A stretch of DNA of 41,684 nucleotides from Bacteroidota bacterium. Its GTDB lineage: Bacteria; Bacteroidota; Ignavibacteria; Ignavibacteriales; Ignavibacteriaceae. A program made the position numbers and the translations under genes. Below are positions 28,715-36,076 of the stretch, in pieces; positions within the stretch are counted from its first letter, which is position 1, and each line of letters begins with the position of its first letter. Location of the stretch: assembly GCA_022708025.1 (NCBI GenBank), contig JAKIZM010000027.1:1-41684 (forward strand). The letters run 5' to 3'. Below the pieces are notes generated by a model. It did no database searches and was not told the origin of the DNA. It saw only the letters and a list, made by a program, of their open reading frames with translations.

Positions 28715-30634
28715 TTACTTCAATAAAGTCATTTTAATTGATTTTGAGAAAAAGCCATAAGTTAATGTAGCAATATAATTACCACTGGCTACTTTAACGC
28801 CACTATTGTTCATTGCATCCCAAACCATTTCGTAGCTACCTTTTTCATAAACTTCGTTGTTGATCAAAGTAGCTACCTCCTTTCCAAGCATATCATATAT
28901 CTTCAAAGATATTTTTTTCTGTAATGGCAATGCAAACCTAATAGTTGTTGATGGGTTAAAAGGATTTGGATAATTATTTTCTAAAACATAATCTTCAGGC
29001 GTAATAATATTATATCCCTGATCTACTAAACCTGTAGGACCGGTATACTCAAGAATGCGTATTGTCTTTCTGTATTCATTAATGAATTTATGGGTTTTAG
29101 TAGGATCTAATTCCCATGAATGTGTTGAATCTACCCAGAAATATTCATAAACTGTTGTTGAATCATAAACACTCTGTTCGGAAATAACCATTTCCATTTT
29201 TCCATCCTGATCTATATCAACGCCATCGGCAAAAATATAGGCAGTAAACGGGGTCTCTTGACGAAGAGTATCAATTATTGAAGGATTTAATACAAAAGTA
29301 GTATCTGTTCCATTAATAACTGTATCAATTCTTCCGTGGTATATTCTGAAAGTAGCAAAAACATCACCGCCTTCACCTGTATAAACAAGATTAGCAGTGT
29401 AATTGTTATTATCTAATAAACTTCCGGAACCATTATACTGAACAGCAATAACGTTTATACCTCTGCCGCCGCCAGTATAGATTTCATCTTTACCATCTTT
29501 GTTCAAATCACCTTTAACGCAAGGCCAAAGCTCAACCATACCGGTTTTACCGCCTAATGCTGCCAGATCACCATTCAATGCAATTCTTCCAAATCTTTTT
29601 GCTACAGAATCAGGATCACTGTGAAATAGATTTGCACTTACATCGCTTGGTGAAAACTGAAACAGAACCATATCAAAGTTATCCTGATATAATGTACCTA
29701 CTACTTCATCTATTCCATCGCCATTAACGTCAGCAGCGGTTATACCAAAATAGCTAACACCGTCTTTGCCGGGAGGTGAATATCTGTTATAAACACCTGG
29801 TAAACTTGTATCGGGATATGTATAAGAATCTGCACCATTTACCTGAATTGCCCACATTCCACATCTATCCCAGTGATTATTAATTATTGTAAGATTGCCA
29901 TCACCTTTAATATCAGCGGCGGTTGAACTGAAATATGAACCGGTAATTCCATAATTGCTTCCGTTTTGAGTTTGGTCAAGTCTTCCACCTTCGCAAATAA
30001 GGCTTGCAAAACCAGGGAAGCTGCCATCTATTGATAATACAAAGACATTTCTTTGTGCAGAAGTATGGCAAATAATTTCGCTTCTGCCATCACCGTCTAA
30101 ATCTTTAACCAGTAAAGTTTCTCTGTTTAATCTTAAAGTTTCACTAGTACCGGTAGCTGCAGAAAACATAGCGTCTGTTATTTCATAAGCTGGTTCAGAG
30201 CCCCAGGAAGAACCATCCCATTCATAAAATACAATTCTTCTTTCGCCATTTTGTTCAAAAATAATTTCAGGCATTCCATCGCCATCACAATCACCTACCT
30301 GTGGGAATCTGGGTGTAGATCCGCTTGCAGTTGATGAGACAGGAGATGACCAGACTATTTCCAGATTTCCAGCGCCATCATATTTTAAGACGTGAACTCT
30401 TCCGCCGTTTGTATAATCAGTAGAAATAATTTCCTGCACTCCATCGTTATCAACATCTGCTACAATAACTCTTCTAACACCTAAGTCCCCGAAATATGGT
30501 GTTGAAGAATCAGGTGCAGTTCCTGCATAAGCATTAAAAGTAGCAAAACTTTCAACACTAATAGGAGTAGTTTGTGCTTGAAGTGCAAATGTAAGAAGAA
30601 GAACCCCTGAAAAAAGTAAAACAATTTTTTTCAT
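28715..30634 (-). CDS. Secreted FG-GAP/VCBS-repeat protein with T9SS-like tail
   Basis: A 639-aa protein with a signal peptide (MKKIVLLFSGVLLLTFALQAQ). At least six Asp-rich FG-GAP/VCBS-type repeats (VADVDNDGVQEIISTD, GDCDGDGMPEIIFE, VKDLDGDGRSEIICH, AADVNGDGIDEVVGT, KGDLNKDGKDEIYTG, DGVDIDQDGKMEMVIS) probably form a calcium-binding beta-propeller. The C-terminus is a classical type A T9SS/FlgD-like domain: NYPNPFNPSTTIRFALP, ISLKIYDMLGKEVATL, ASGNYIATL. Predicted to be secreted and surface-anchored. It is separated from the TonB operon by 181 bp with a terminator-like hairpin. A -7-like TATCTTTG lies at 30680-30687. Confidence 0.88.
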   Translation of the reverse strand: MKKIVLLFSGVLLLTFALQAQTTPISVESFATFNAYAGTAPDSSTPYFGDLGVRRVIVADVDNDGVQEIISTDYTNGGRVHVLKYDGAGNLEIVWSSPVSSTASGSTPRFPQVGDCDGDGMPEIIFEQNGERRIVFYEWDGSSWGSEPAYEITDAMFSAATGTSETLRLNRETLLVKDLDGDGRSEIICHTSAQRNVFVLSIDGSFPGFASLICEGGRLDQTQNGSNYGITGSYFSSTAADIKGDGNLTIINNHWDRCGMWAIQVNGADSYTYPDTSLPGVYNRYSPPGKDGVSYFGITAADVNGDGIDEVVGTLYQDNFDMVLFQFSPSDVSANLFHSDPDSVAKRFGRIALNGDLAALGGKTGMVELWPCVKGDLNKDGKDEIYTGGGRGINVIAVQYNGSGSLLDNNNYTANLVYTGEGGDVFATFRIYHGRIDTVINGTDTTFVLNPSIIDTLRQETPFTAYIFADGVDIDQDGKMEMVISEQSVYDSTTVYEYFWVDSTHSWELDPTKTHKFINEYRKTIRILEYTGPTGLVDQGYNIITPEDYVLENNYPNPFNPSTTIRFALPLQKKISLKIYDMLGKEVATLINNEVYEKGSYEMVWDAMNNSGVKVASGNYIATLTYGFFSKSIKMTLLK

Positions 30635-31010
30635 TACTTTTCCTTTCTTTAGTTAGTTGAATAATTTTAGTTGATGTTTCAAAGATATAAAAATATGGTT
30701 TAAAAAGAGAAAAATTTTTTAATTTATTGAACATATTTAGTAATCAGATATTTATAGTTGATAACTACAAAATATTCATCATAAAAAAAATAACTGACTA
30801 CTAAACTGAATTATTTTATTTGTTATTTGAAGAATATATATAAGCATTTCCCAGTAATAGATATTTTACTACTCGGATTAAACTTTCAATTAGTTTATAT
30901 AAAAATATTTGAATACAGAATGAAAGAAATGAAGTTGTAAATGTTTTGAATAAAAGGCTTTTATTTTCTAATATGAAAAAAGACTTGTCTTTATCTATCG
31001 TAGATATTTG
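30635..31010. other. Non-coding gap between FG-GAP gene and tRNA-Ser
   Basis: About 375 bp of very AT-rich DNA without a credible gene. The only long minus-strand frame here runs through the tRNA. It holds a -7-like TATCTTTG (30680-30687, minus) for the FG-GAP gene and a small palindrome AATAAAAGGCTTTTATT near 30950. A short hairpin (AAAGA-CTTG-TCTTT, 30979-30992) followed on the minus strand by TTTTTT may end the tRNA transcript. Confidence 0.5.
30976..30992 (-). terminator. Possible weak terminator after tRNA-Ser(GGA)
   Basis: A 5-bp stem AAAGA/TCTTT with a 4-nt loop, followed on the minus strand by TTTTTTCAT, 19 nt beyond the tRNA 3' end. The stem is short and GC-poor. Confidence 0.35.
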
Positions 31011-31097
31011 CGGAGAGAGTGGGATTCGAACCCACGGTACCCGTAAAGATACACACGCTCTCCAGGCGTGCCAGTTCAACCACTCCTGCATCTCTCC
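31011..31097 (-). tRNA. tRNA-Ser(GGA)
   Basis: An 87-nt class II tRNA with a long variable arm. Acceptor GGAGAGA pairs with TCTCTCC; the discriminator is G; CCA is not encoded. The anticodon loop CTGGAGA gives anticodon GGA, reading UCC/UCU. The T arm is GTGGG-TTCGAAT-CCCAC. This is the intact copy of the sequence partly duplicated in the next 245 bp. Confidence 0.96.
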
Positions 31098-31271
31098 GTT
31101 CGGGTAAATCAAAATTTAGGGTTCAAATATATTCAATATGCTTCTGTTTACAAAGTTTCTAAACTCATAGATTGATGAAATGAAATTTGTTGTGCTTTAG
31201 GAAATATATTCTTTCAATATATTTGCGGAAAGGGAGGGATTCTCAGCCAGAGGCTGATGAGCCTTGGCTCA
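31028..31271. repeat. Tandem duplication, copy A (244 bp)
   Basis: Copy A (31028-31271) and copy B (31272-31516) are over 90% identical by eye. Each starts at GAACCCACGG (or its start GAA) in the T-loop of a tRNA-Ser(GGA) body. Each then runs through about 130 bp of spacer and ends with a tRNA acceptor end plus a double-hairpin element. The boundaries fall at the C56/G57 position of the tRNA T-loop. Differences are scattered substitutions and one A/T indel, so the duplication is not brand new. Confidence 0.9.
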
Positions 31272-31341
31272 GAACCCACGGTACCCGTAAAGATACACAC
31301 GCTCTCCAGGCGTGCCAGTTCAACCACTCCTGCATCTCTCC
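31226..31341 (-). pseudogene. Hybrid tRNA-Ser(GGA) pseudogene interrupted in the T-loop
   Basis: From the 5' end (31341) it is identical to tRNA-Ser(GGA) through the D arm, anticodon arm (GGA), variable arm and TTC of the T-loop. A 29-bp insert follows, then GAAT and an acceptor end (CCTTTCC-G) like that of tRNA-Ser(CGA), not the matching TCTCTCC. GGAGAGA can pair with CCTTTCC at most positions, so a cloverleaf is almost possible, but the T-stem has a mismatch. Most likely a recombination hybrid that is not functional. Splicing of the insert cannot be excluded from sequence. Confidence 0.75.
31243..31271. repeat. Double-hairpin insert, copy 1 (29 bp)
   Basis: Two adjacent perfect hairpins: TCAGCC-AGA-GGCTGA (31243-31257) and TGAGCC-TT-GGCTCA (31258-31271). 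The element sits precisely inside the tRNA T-loop, splitting the palindrome TTCGAA into TTC and GAA. Confidence 0.9.
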
Positions 31342-31516
31342 GTTCGGGTAAATTAAAAGTCAGGGCTCAAATATATTCAATATGGTTTTGTTTACAAAGT
31401 TTCTAAACTGATAGATTGATGAAATGAGATTTGTTGTGCTTTAGAAAATATATTCTTTCAATTCAATTGCGGAAAGGAAGGGATTCTCAGCCAGAGGCTG
31501 ATGAGCCTTTGGCTCA
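31272..31516. repeat. Tandem duplication, copy B (245 bp)
   Basis: The second copy of the unit. Its first 70 bp (31272-31341) are identical to 31028-31097, the tRNA-Ser(GGA) body. The spacer has diverged by substitutions only. It ends in the 30-bp form of the double-hairpin insert. Confidence 0.9.
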
Positions 31517-31524
31517 GAACCCTC
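31470..31524 (-). pseudogene. tRNA-Ser 3'-end remnant interrupted by the same insert
   Basis: On the minus strand GAGGGTTC, the 30-bp double hairpin, then GAATCCC and the acceptor end TTTCCG resemble the T arm and acceptor of the tRNA-Ser(CGA) at 31631-31719. The rest of the tRNA is missing: beyond GAGGG the sequence (CCTAATA) no longer matches. A dead remnant. Confidence 0.65.
31487..31516. repeat. Double-hairpin insert, copy 2 (30 bp)
   Basis: TCAGCC-AGA-GGCTGA followed by TGAGCC-TTT-GGCTCA. It is identical to copy 1 except for one extra T in the second loop and sits at the same T-loop position. Confidence 0.9.
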
Positions 31525-31630
31525 TATTAGGTTTTTAAAAGATCGTCAAGAAACTTTCGCGCTTGTTTAATCTTTGACTATCTAACACATAAATATAAAA
31601 CATAGTTTCTAAGACATTTTAATTTATTTG

Positions 31631-31719
31631 CGGAAAGGGAGGGATTCGAACCCTCGATACCAGTTACCCGGTATAACGGTTTTCGAGACCGCCCCGTTCA
31701 ACCACTCCGGCACCTTTCC
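31631..31719 (-). tRNA. tRNA-Ser(CGA)
   Basis: An 89-nt class II tRNA. Acceptor GGAAAGG pairs with CCTTTCC, discriminator G, no encoded CCA. The anticodon stem-loop GCGGT-CTCGAAA-ACCGT gives anticodon CGA, reading UCG. A long variable arm follows, and the T arm is GAGGG-TTCGAAT-CCCTC. Intact, unlike the two damaged copies beside it. Confidence 0.95.
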
Positions 31720-31766
31720 AATATTTTGATTTGCAAACTTACAAATATATGTTCAATTTATATTGC

Positions 31767-32129
31767 TTACTTACTAAAGAACATCTTCAAAGATATAAGA
31801 AACAAAGTAATTGCAAATATTTTTTGTAGTGCTTCTTTTGGTAATGAAATTGCAATCTTAGCTCCGATCCAACCGCCAAAAACAAATCCCAGACAAATAA
31901 GAGCAGCAATTTTTAAATCAACATATCCTTGCTGATAATAAGCATAAGCTGCTAATATTCCGATTGGTGGAAGCATCAAAGCTAATGTTGTGCCTTGTGC
32001 CTGCTGTTGTGTTAATCCAAATATAAAAATTAACGAAGGAACAATTACTACTCCGCCGCCAAGTCCTACAATGCCGCTGAAAGTTCCGGCAGCTAATCCG
32101 AGTATTACAAATAAAATTTCTTTAGGCAT
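31767..32129 (-). CDS. Half-length TSUP (TauE/SafE) membrane protein
   Basis: A 120-aa protein with four transmembrane helices. FVILGLAAGTFSGIVGLGGG and VVIVPSLIFIFGLTQQQAQG are the signature first half of the TSUP (DUF81) family of anion/sulfite/organosulfur exporters. Full TSUP proteins are about 250 aa with two such halves, so this one would have to dimerise. No frameshifted second half is seen next to it, and small TSUP proteins exist. Transported substrate unknown. It has a good promoter-like element upstream. Confidence 0.85.
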   Translation of the reverse strand: MPKEILFVILGLAAGTFSGIVGLGGGVVIVPSLIFIFGLTQQQAQGTTLALMLPPIGILAAYAYYQQGYVDLKIAALICLGFVFGGWIGAKIAISLPKEALQKIFAITLFLISLKMFFSK

Positions 32130-32172
32130 AACTATTCAAGCCTTGTTTTTGTTTAAAATATTTTTTGTTTAT

Positions 32173-32205
32173 CAAAAATAAGTGAATAAAGCACTAAGCA
32201 GCAAA
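32173..32205 (-). promoter_or_regulatory. Bacteroidota-type promoter of the TSUP gene
   Basis: On the minus strand TTTG (32205-32202), 21 nt, then TATTTTTG (32180-32173), within the TTTG-N19..21-TAnnTTTG pattern. It lies 44 nt upstream of the start codon. Confidence 0.5.
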
Positions 32206-32312
32206 ATCAGATACCCCTAAAACAAATAAACAATCAGAGCAATAAATAAACTGTTCATAATAATCTTATATATGTTTAATTTAGTATCAAGTTTTTATGG
32301 ATGCAAGGCAAT

Positions 32313-32981
32313 ATGGAAAATATCATCAAACAACTTAGTTATTGCATTGAAAAAGGTAAGGTTAATATTTCCTCCAATCATCCTTCTGAATTAGCGGGTA
32401 AACCAGGCGTAACCGAATTAACTAACGAAGCATTAAAATTAAAAATAAAGCCTGAAGTAATTTTAAATGATGGTTTATTATCGGGAATGAAAGTAGTCGG
32501 TGAAAAATTTAGAGATGGAATTATTTTTTTACCAGAGGTATTGATCTCTGCAAAAGCAATGAACGCTGCAATGGAGATATTAAGACCATATTTTATTACC
32601 GGCCAGATAAAATTAAAAGGAAAAATAATTCTTGGAACTGTGGAAGGTGATCTGCACGATATTGGAAAAAATATTGTTAAGATGGTTCTGGAAGGAGCTG
32701 GCTGGGAAATAGTTGATCTTGGAATTAATGTTTCTGCGGATAAGTTTATTGATGCAATTAGCCGACATAAGGTGAATGTAGTTGGAATGAGCGCACTTCT
32801 TTCAACAACAATGTTAAATATGTCAAACATTGTTAAAAAAATTAAAACACAATTTCCCGATGTGAAGATTGTTTTAGGCGGAGCACCATTAACAAGAGAA
32901 TTTGCAAAGTCAATCAATGCTGATTATTATTTTCCGGATCCGCAAAGTTTTTTGGACTACTTAGATAATAATCATATTTAA
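32313..32981 (+). CDS. Corrinoid (B12-binding) protein of a methyltransferase system
   Basis: A 223-aa cobalamin-binding protein like the MtaC/MtmC/MetH B12 module. The N-terminal helical cap domain (1-95) has EVILNDGLLSGMKVVGEKF and FLPEVLISAKAMNAAM. The Rossmann domain has the base-off motif D113-LHDIG118 with cobalt ligand His115, then VDLGINVSADKFID and MSALLSTTMLNM. ATG at 32313 is preferred to 32301 because of spacing from AAGG and because it gives the usual N-terminus. It is followed 5 nt later by the reactivation-domain gene. Carries a methyl group between partner methyltransferases. Confidence 0.92.
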   Translation: MENIIKQLSYCIEKGKVNISSNHPSELAGKPGVTELTNEALKLKIKPEVILNDGLLSGMKVVGEKFRDGIIFLPEVLISAKAMNAAMEILRPYFITGQIKLKGKIILGTVEGDLHDIGKNIVKMVLEGAGWEIVDLGINVSADKFIDAISRHKVNVVGMSALLSTTMLNMSNIVKKIKTQFPDVKIVLGGAPLTREFAKSINADYYFPDPQSFLDYLDNNHI

Positions 32982-32986
32982 TTTTT

Positions 32987-33706
32987 ATGGATAATGATTT
33001 AATACAAAAATCAAGTGATGTTCAGGAATATCAATTCAATCTCAATGATTTGAATCTATCTCAAGCTTATATAATAAAGTCATTAGGTTACTCCGAGTTA
33101 AATGTTCCTGATCCGGTTGCTGAGAATGTTAAAAGCATATTCGAATATTTTCGTAAAGAAATGAAAATTAAATGTGGTTATAAAAGATTTTATAGTTCAG
33201 ATGTGAAAATTTATAAATCGAATTTTTCTGTTCAGGACCTTAGTTTTGATTGTAAGAAAATAATAGGGAAGTATTTAATCGGCTCAGAATCTTTGGTCTT
33301 TATTGTAGCAACACTCGGAGATGTGTTTGAGAAATTATTAAACACATTTAAGAGCAATAATGATTATCTCGAAATGTTTTTGTCTGATAAGATTGCTTCA
33401 GATATAGTTGAAGTTGCTGCTGATAGGCTAGAAATGATAATTGAAGAAAAATTAAAAACAGAATCATTAAAGGTTACTAATCGTTATAGTCCGGGATATT
33501 GCGGCTGGGATGTATCAGAACAGAAGAAATTTTTCAGTTTACTGCCATTTGGTTTTTGCGGAGTCACACTTTCCGAAAGTGCTATGATGATTCCAATAAA
33601 ATCTGTAAGTGCGGTTATAGGAATTGGAAAGAATGTTGAACGAAAAGATTATGAATGTTCAATTTGTGACGATGAATTCTGTTACAAGAGAAAAAGATAT
33701 GAATAA
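32987..33706 (+). CDS. Vitamin B12-dependent methionine synthase activation-domain protein
   Basis: A 239-aa stand-alone version of the MetH reactivation (AdoMet-binding) domain. Its C-terminal part has the domain signature RYSPGYCGWDVSEQKKFF, LPFGFCGVTLSESAMMIPIK and SVSAVIGIG. It ends in a Cys cluster (CSICDDEFCYKRK) often seen in stand-alone forms. In MetH this domain remethylates inactive cob(II)alamin using AdoMet and a reductant. It lies directly after the corrinoid protein and overlaps the next gene by 8 nt, so it presumably services that corrinoid protein. Confidence 0.9.
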   Translation: MDNDLIQKSSDVQEYQFNLNDLNLSQAYIIKSLGYSELNVPDPVAENVKSIFEYFRKEMKIKCGYKRFYSSDVKIYKSNFSVQDLSFDCKKIIGKYLIGSESLVFIVATLGDVFEKLLNTFKSNNDYLEMFLSDKIASDIVEVAADRLEMIIEEKLKTESLKVTNRYSPGYCGWDVSEQKKFFSLLPFGFCGVTLSESAMMIPIKSVSAVIGIGKNVERKDYECSICDDEFCYKRKRYE

Positions 33707-34592
33707 GATACTGGAATTACTTCAGCGTAAAAAAGTTTTAGTTTCTGACGGTGCCTGGGGAACTCAGTTATTTTCTAAAGGATTAAAAACTGGTCAATGT
33801 CCTGATAGCTGGAATTTGGATCATCCTGAAGAAGTTTCTGAAATTGCAAAGAGCTATTCATTTGCAGGAGCTGATTTGATTTCCACAAATACTTTTGGTG
33901 CAAATAAGTTCAAACTTGATCAATATGGTTTAAAGGATAAGCTTGAAGAGATATGTTATCAAGGTGCGAAAATTTCAAAAGAATCTATTACAAATGATCA
34001 GATTGTAATTGGTTCAATAGGACCAACTGGAAAATTTTTGGCAATGGATGATTTAACCCTTGATGATTTATACGAAACATTTAAACTTCAGGCAATCGCT
34101 TTGGAATCCGGCGGAGCAGATGCAATATGTATTGAAACATTTTACGATCTTGATGAAGCAGAACAAGCTATTAAAGCTGTTAAAGAAAATACAAATCTGG
34201 AAATAATAACTACATTTACTTTCGATAAAACCGATTACGGATATAGAACGTTGATGGGTATCAGTCCGAAACAAATGACAGAAAAGCTTATTATTTGCGG
34301 AGCAGATATTATCGGAGCAAATTGTGGCAGAGGTTTTTCTGATATGATAGAAATAATAAAAGAAATAAGAGATGTTTCAAAAATGATTCCAATTATTGTT
34401 CAGCCAAATGCGGGATTGCCTGAAATTGTTGGCGATAAACTTGTTTATAAAGAAACCCCAGATTATGTAAGAAACATTGTTCCTGAAATTATTAATGCCG
34501 GAGTAAATATAATTGGTGGCTGCTGTGGAACAACCCCGGAGCATATTAAAGTAATTTCAGAAATTGTTAAAAATTATAGAGAGAAAAATTAG
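33699..34592 (+). CDS. Homocysteine S-methyltransferase (MetH N-terminal module-like)
   Basis: A 297-aa TIM-barrel methyltransferase equal to the first module of cobalamin-dependent methionine synthase. Zinc ligands are C209 (GANCGRG) and C275-C276 (GGCCGTTPEH). Other signatures are VLVSDGAWGTQLFSKGL, GADLISTNTFGAN and GSIGPTGKFL. The start is the ATG at 33699, nested in the end of the previous gene (TATGAATAA); frames further upstream lie in that gene. With the two preceding genes it makes a split MetH lacking the methyl-folate module. The next gene converges on it with a 4-nt overlap. Confidence 0.93.
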   Translation: MNKILELLQRKKVLVSDGAWGTQLFSKGLKTGQCPDSWNLDHPEEVSEIAKSYSFAGADLISTNTFGANKFKLDQYGLKDKLEEICYQGAKISKESITNDQIVIGSIGPTGKFLAMDDLTLDDLYETFKLQAIALESGGADAICIETFYDLDEAEQAIKAVKENTNLEIITTFTFDKTDYGYRTLMGISPKQMTEKLIICGADIIGANCGRGFSDMIEIIKEIRDVSKMIPIIVQPNAGLPEIVGDKLVYKETPDYVRNIVPEIINAGVNIIGGCCGTTPEHIKVISEIVKNYREKN

Positions 34593-35623
34593 AGATTATT
34601 GGAATTAACTGATTTAACTGTATTAATCATAGCAAGATAATTTTCAAACTTTGCATATTCCGGAACAGAATTTCCTGAGCCGATACAATAACCACCGTTT
34701 CTGCCAAGCTTTTCAATAATATTTAACACCTGTTTAGTCACATCTTCTTCAGTTCCTCTGCTTAACAAGTCAACATCAATATTTCCGATAAGACAAAGAT
34801 CTTCACCGTATTTTTCTTTTACTTCAAAAATGTTCATTGCTTTCGGCTCTATCGGATGGAGCGCAGTTACTCCGCAATCAATTATCTTATCCATTACACT
34901 GAATAAAATACCATCGCTGTGATAGATTAACGGTTTGTTATACTTCTTTGCAAGATCGCCAATTTTTTTTAACCAGGGGAAAAAGTATTTATCCAATGTT
35001 TGTGGAGATACAATCAATGAATTTATATAAGCTATGTCATCACTATACCAAAGAGCATCAACATTTTCACTTTGTGCAAAATATTCAAACATACTTAGAA
35101 CAAGATTACCCAATATATTATTTAATTCTACTACGAGACTCTCATTTTCAAACAATGCATAAGAGAACGACTCAAATCCCATCATTTCCCAGGTCATTGT
35201 AAAGATGTCGCCGTATTGTCCTATCACTCCCATTCCATTAGGTAAAAGTGATTTTACTTTTTCAATATTTTCGTATGAAAAATCTTCTTTAGCAGGGAAT
35301 TGATATTTATTAAATGATTCAGAATCAGTAATTACACCATTACTTTCCGAAGCCCATTTTCTGAAAATAGTTCCGTCATCGTTATAAGACAGATTATTAC
35401 TTAGGCCAATCTGTGCAGGATTAAAATCTGCCTTTGGTTGAAGTTTTATATAATCGTAACCTGCTTTAAAGGAGAATTCAATTTCGTCTTCCAATCCGGT
35501 TATTTTTTTGCCAATAAATCTTTCTTTAATCAGAGGGTGGACGCCTAATTCGGCTATTGGAATATAATTAAAAGGTTGATTTGCAATTATTTTTAAGAAT
35601 GATTCAATATCAGGTTTGGGCAT
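34589..35623 (-). CDS. UroD-like methyltransferase family protein
   Basis: A 344-aa member of the uroporphyrinogen decarboxylase-like superfamily, in the branch that includes the corrinoid methyltransferases MtaA/MtbA. Visible features are LIYHSDGILFSVMDKIIDCG, ALHPIEPKAMNIFEVKEKYG, LCLIGNIDVDLLSRGTEEDV and GGYCIGSGNSVPEYAKFENY. The zinc motif of MtaA-type enzymes (His-x-Cys) reads His-Ser-Asp here, so metal binding may differ. It lacks the usual haem-pathway UroD N-terminus. Its position beside a corrinoid protein argues for methyl transfer rather than haem synthesis. A -7-like TAAATTTG is at 35653-35660. Confidence 0.82.
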   Translation of the reverse strand: MPKPDIESFLKIIANQPFNYIPIAELGVHPLIKERFIGKKITGLEDEIEFSFKAGYDYIKLQPKADFNPAQIGLSNNLSYNDDGTIFRKWASESNGVITDSESFNKYQFPAKEDFSYENIEKVKSLLPNGMGVIGQYGDIFTMTWEMMGFESFSYALFENESLVVELNNILGNLVLSMFEYFAQSENVDALWYSDDIAYINSLIVSPQTLDKYFFPWLKKIGDLAKKYNKPLIYHSDGILFSVMDKIIDCGVTALHPIEPKAMNIFEVKEKYGEDLCLIGNIDVDLLSRGTEEDVTKQVLNIIEKLGRNGGYCIGSGNSVPEYAKFENYLAMINTVKSVNSNNL

Positions 35624-35741
35624 AAAATTTTATTTATTTGATAATTTCTACTCAAATTTATTGAATAATTCTAATAACATCTATTGCTTTTCTGCTTAAT
35701 AATAATCAATTTCACCTTAGAAAATAATCTCTTTGAGCAAA

Positions 35742-35957
35742 ATGTTTAGAATAATTATATCCATTGTTTTAATTATATTTTTATTTGGTGGAATAATCGG
35801 AACAGCAACACAGTATTTAAAACCAAAACCTCCATCAAATATTATAATAACAGCAGATATGTATATTAAAAAAGATTCCAGACTTTCAATTAAAGAGATT
35901 GAAAAGCTTACTGCTGAAGAGAATTATATTTTCACTTATTCCAACTCATTAAAATAA
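35742..35957 (+). CDS. Small single-pass membrane protein, hypothetical
   Basis: 71 aa from the ATG at 35742 (74 aa from the TTG at 35733). One N-terminal transmembrane helix (FRIIISIVLIIFLFGGIIGT) is followed by a short polar tail with KPKPPSN and a Lys/Glu-rich end. No family recognised. Codon choice resembles its neighbours, but the frame is short enough that it could be chance. Confidence 0.45.
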   Translation: MFRIIISIVLIIFLFGGIIGTATQYLKPKPPSNIIITADMYIKKDSRLSIKEIEKLTAEENYIFTYSNSLK

Positions 35958-36025
35958 GTTTACTGTTTTTATTTACATCTCTTTTCTATTTCCCAAAGAA
36001 AATTTAAAGTCATTTAATAATTAAT

Positions 36026-36056
36026 TGTAATTAAATACAATCCTGATCTATCTTTG
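36026..36056 (+). promoter_or_regulatory. Possible promoter of the MATE gene
   Basis: ATTG ending at 36027, about 21 nt, then a good -7 element TATCTTTG (36049-36056), 20 nt before the ATG. The -33 box is imperfect. Confidence 0.4.
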
Positions 36057-36076
36057 AACCTTAATTTTGATATTTA

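Noticed and set aside
30816..31112. 98-aa minus-strand frame
   Set aside because: It reads through the tRNA-Ser(GGA) gene; the similarity to translated tRNA is an artefact.
31011..31719. CRISPR-like array
   Set aside because: The repeats are two long tandem units containing tRNA parts, not short regular repeats with unique spacers, and no cas gene is present.
32130..32312. Cobalamin riboswitch upstream of the corrinoid gene
   Set aside because: No B12-box or conserved multi-stem structure was recognised in this AT-rich stretch.
32378..32917. 179-aa antisense frame inside the corrinoid gene
   Set aside because: It is a mirror of the well-supported B12-protein gene, with no start signal or family resemblance.
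33624..33698. Longer start of the homocysteine methyltransferase
   Set aside because: The extra 25 residues are an out-of-frame reading of the end of the reactivation-domain gene; the ATG at 33699 gives the family N-terminus.
34589..35623. Haem-pathway uroporphyrinogen decarboxylase (hemE)
   Set aside because: The N-terminal hemE signature is missing and the neighbours are corrinoid methyl-transfer genes; the UroD-like methyltransferase branch fits better.
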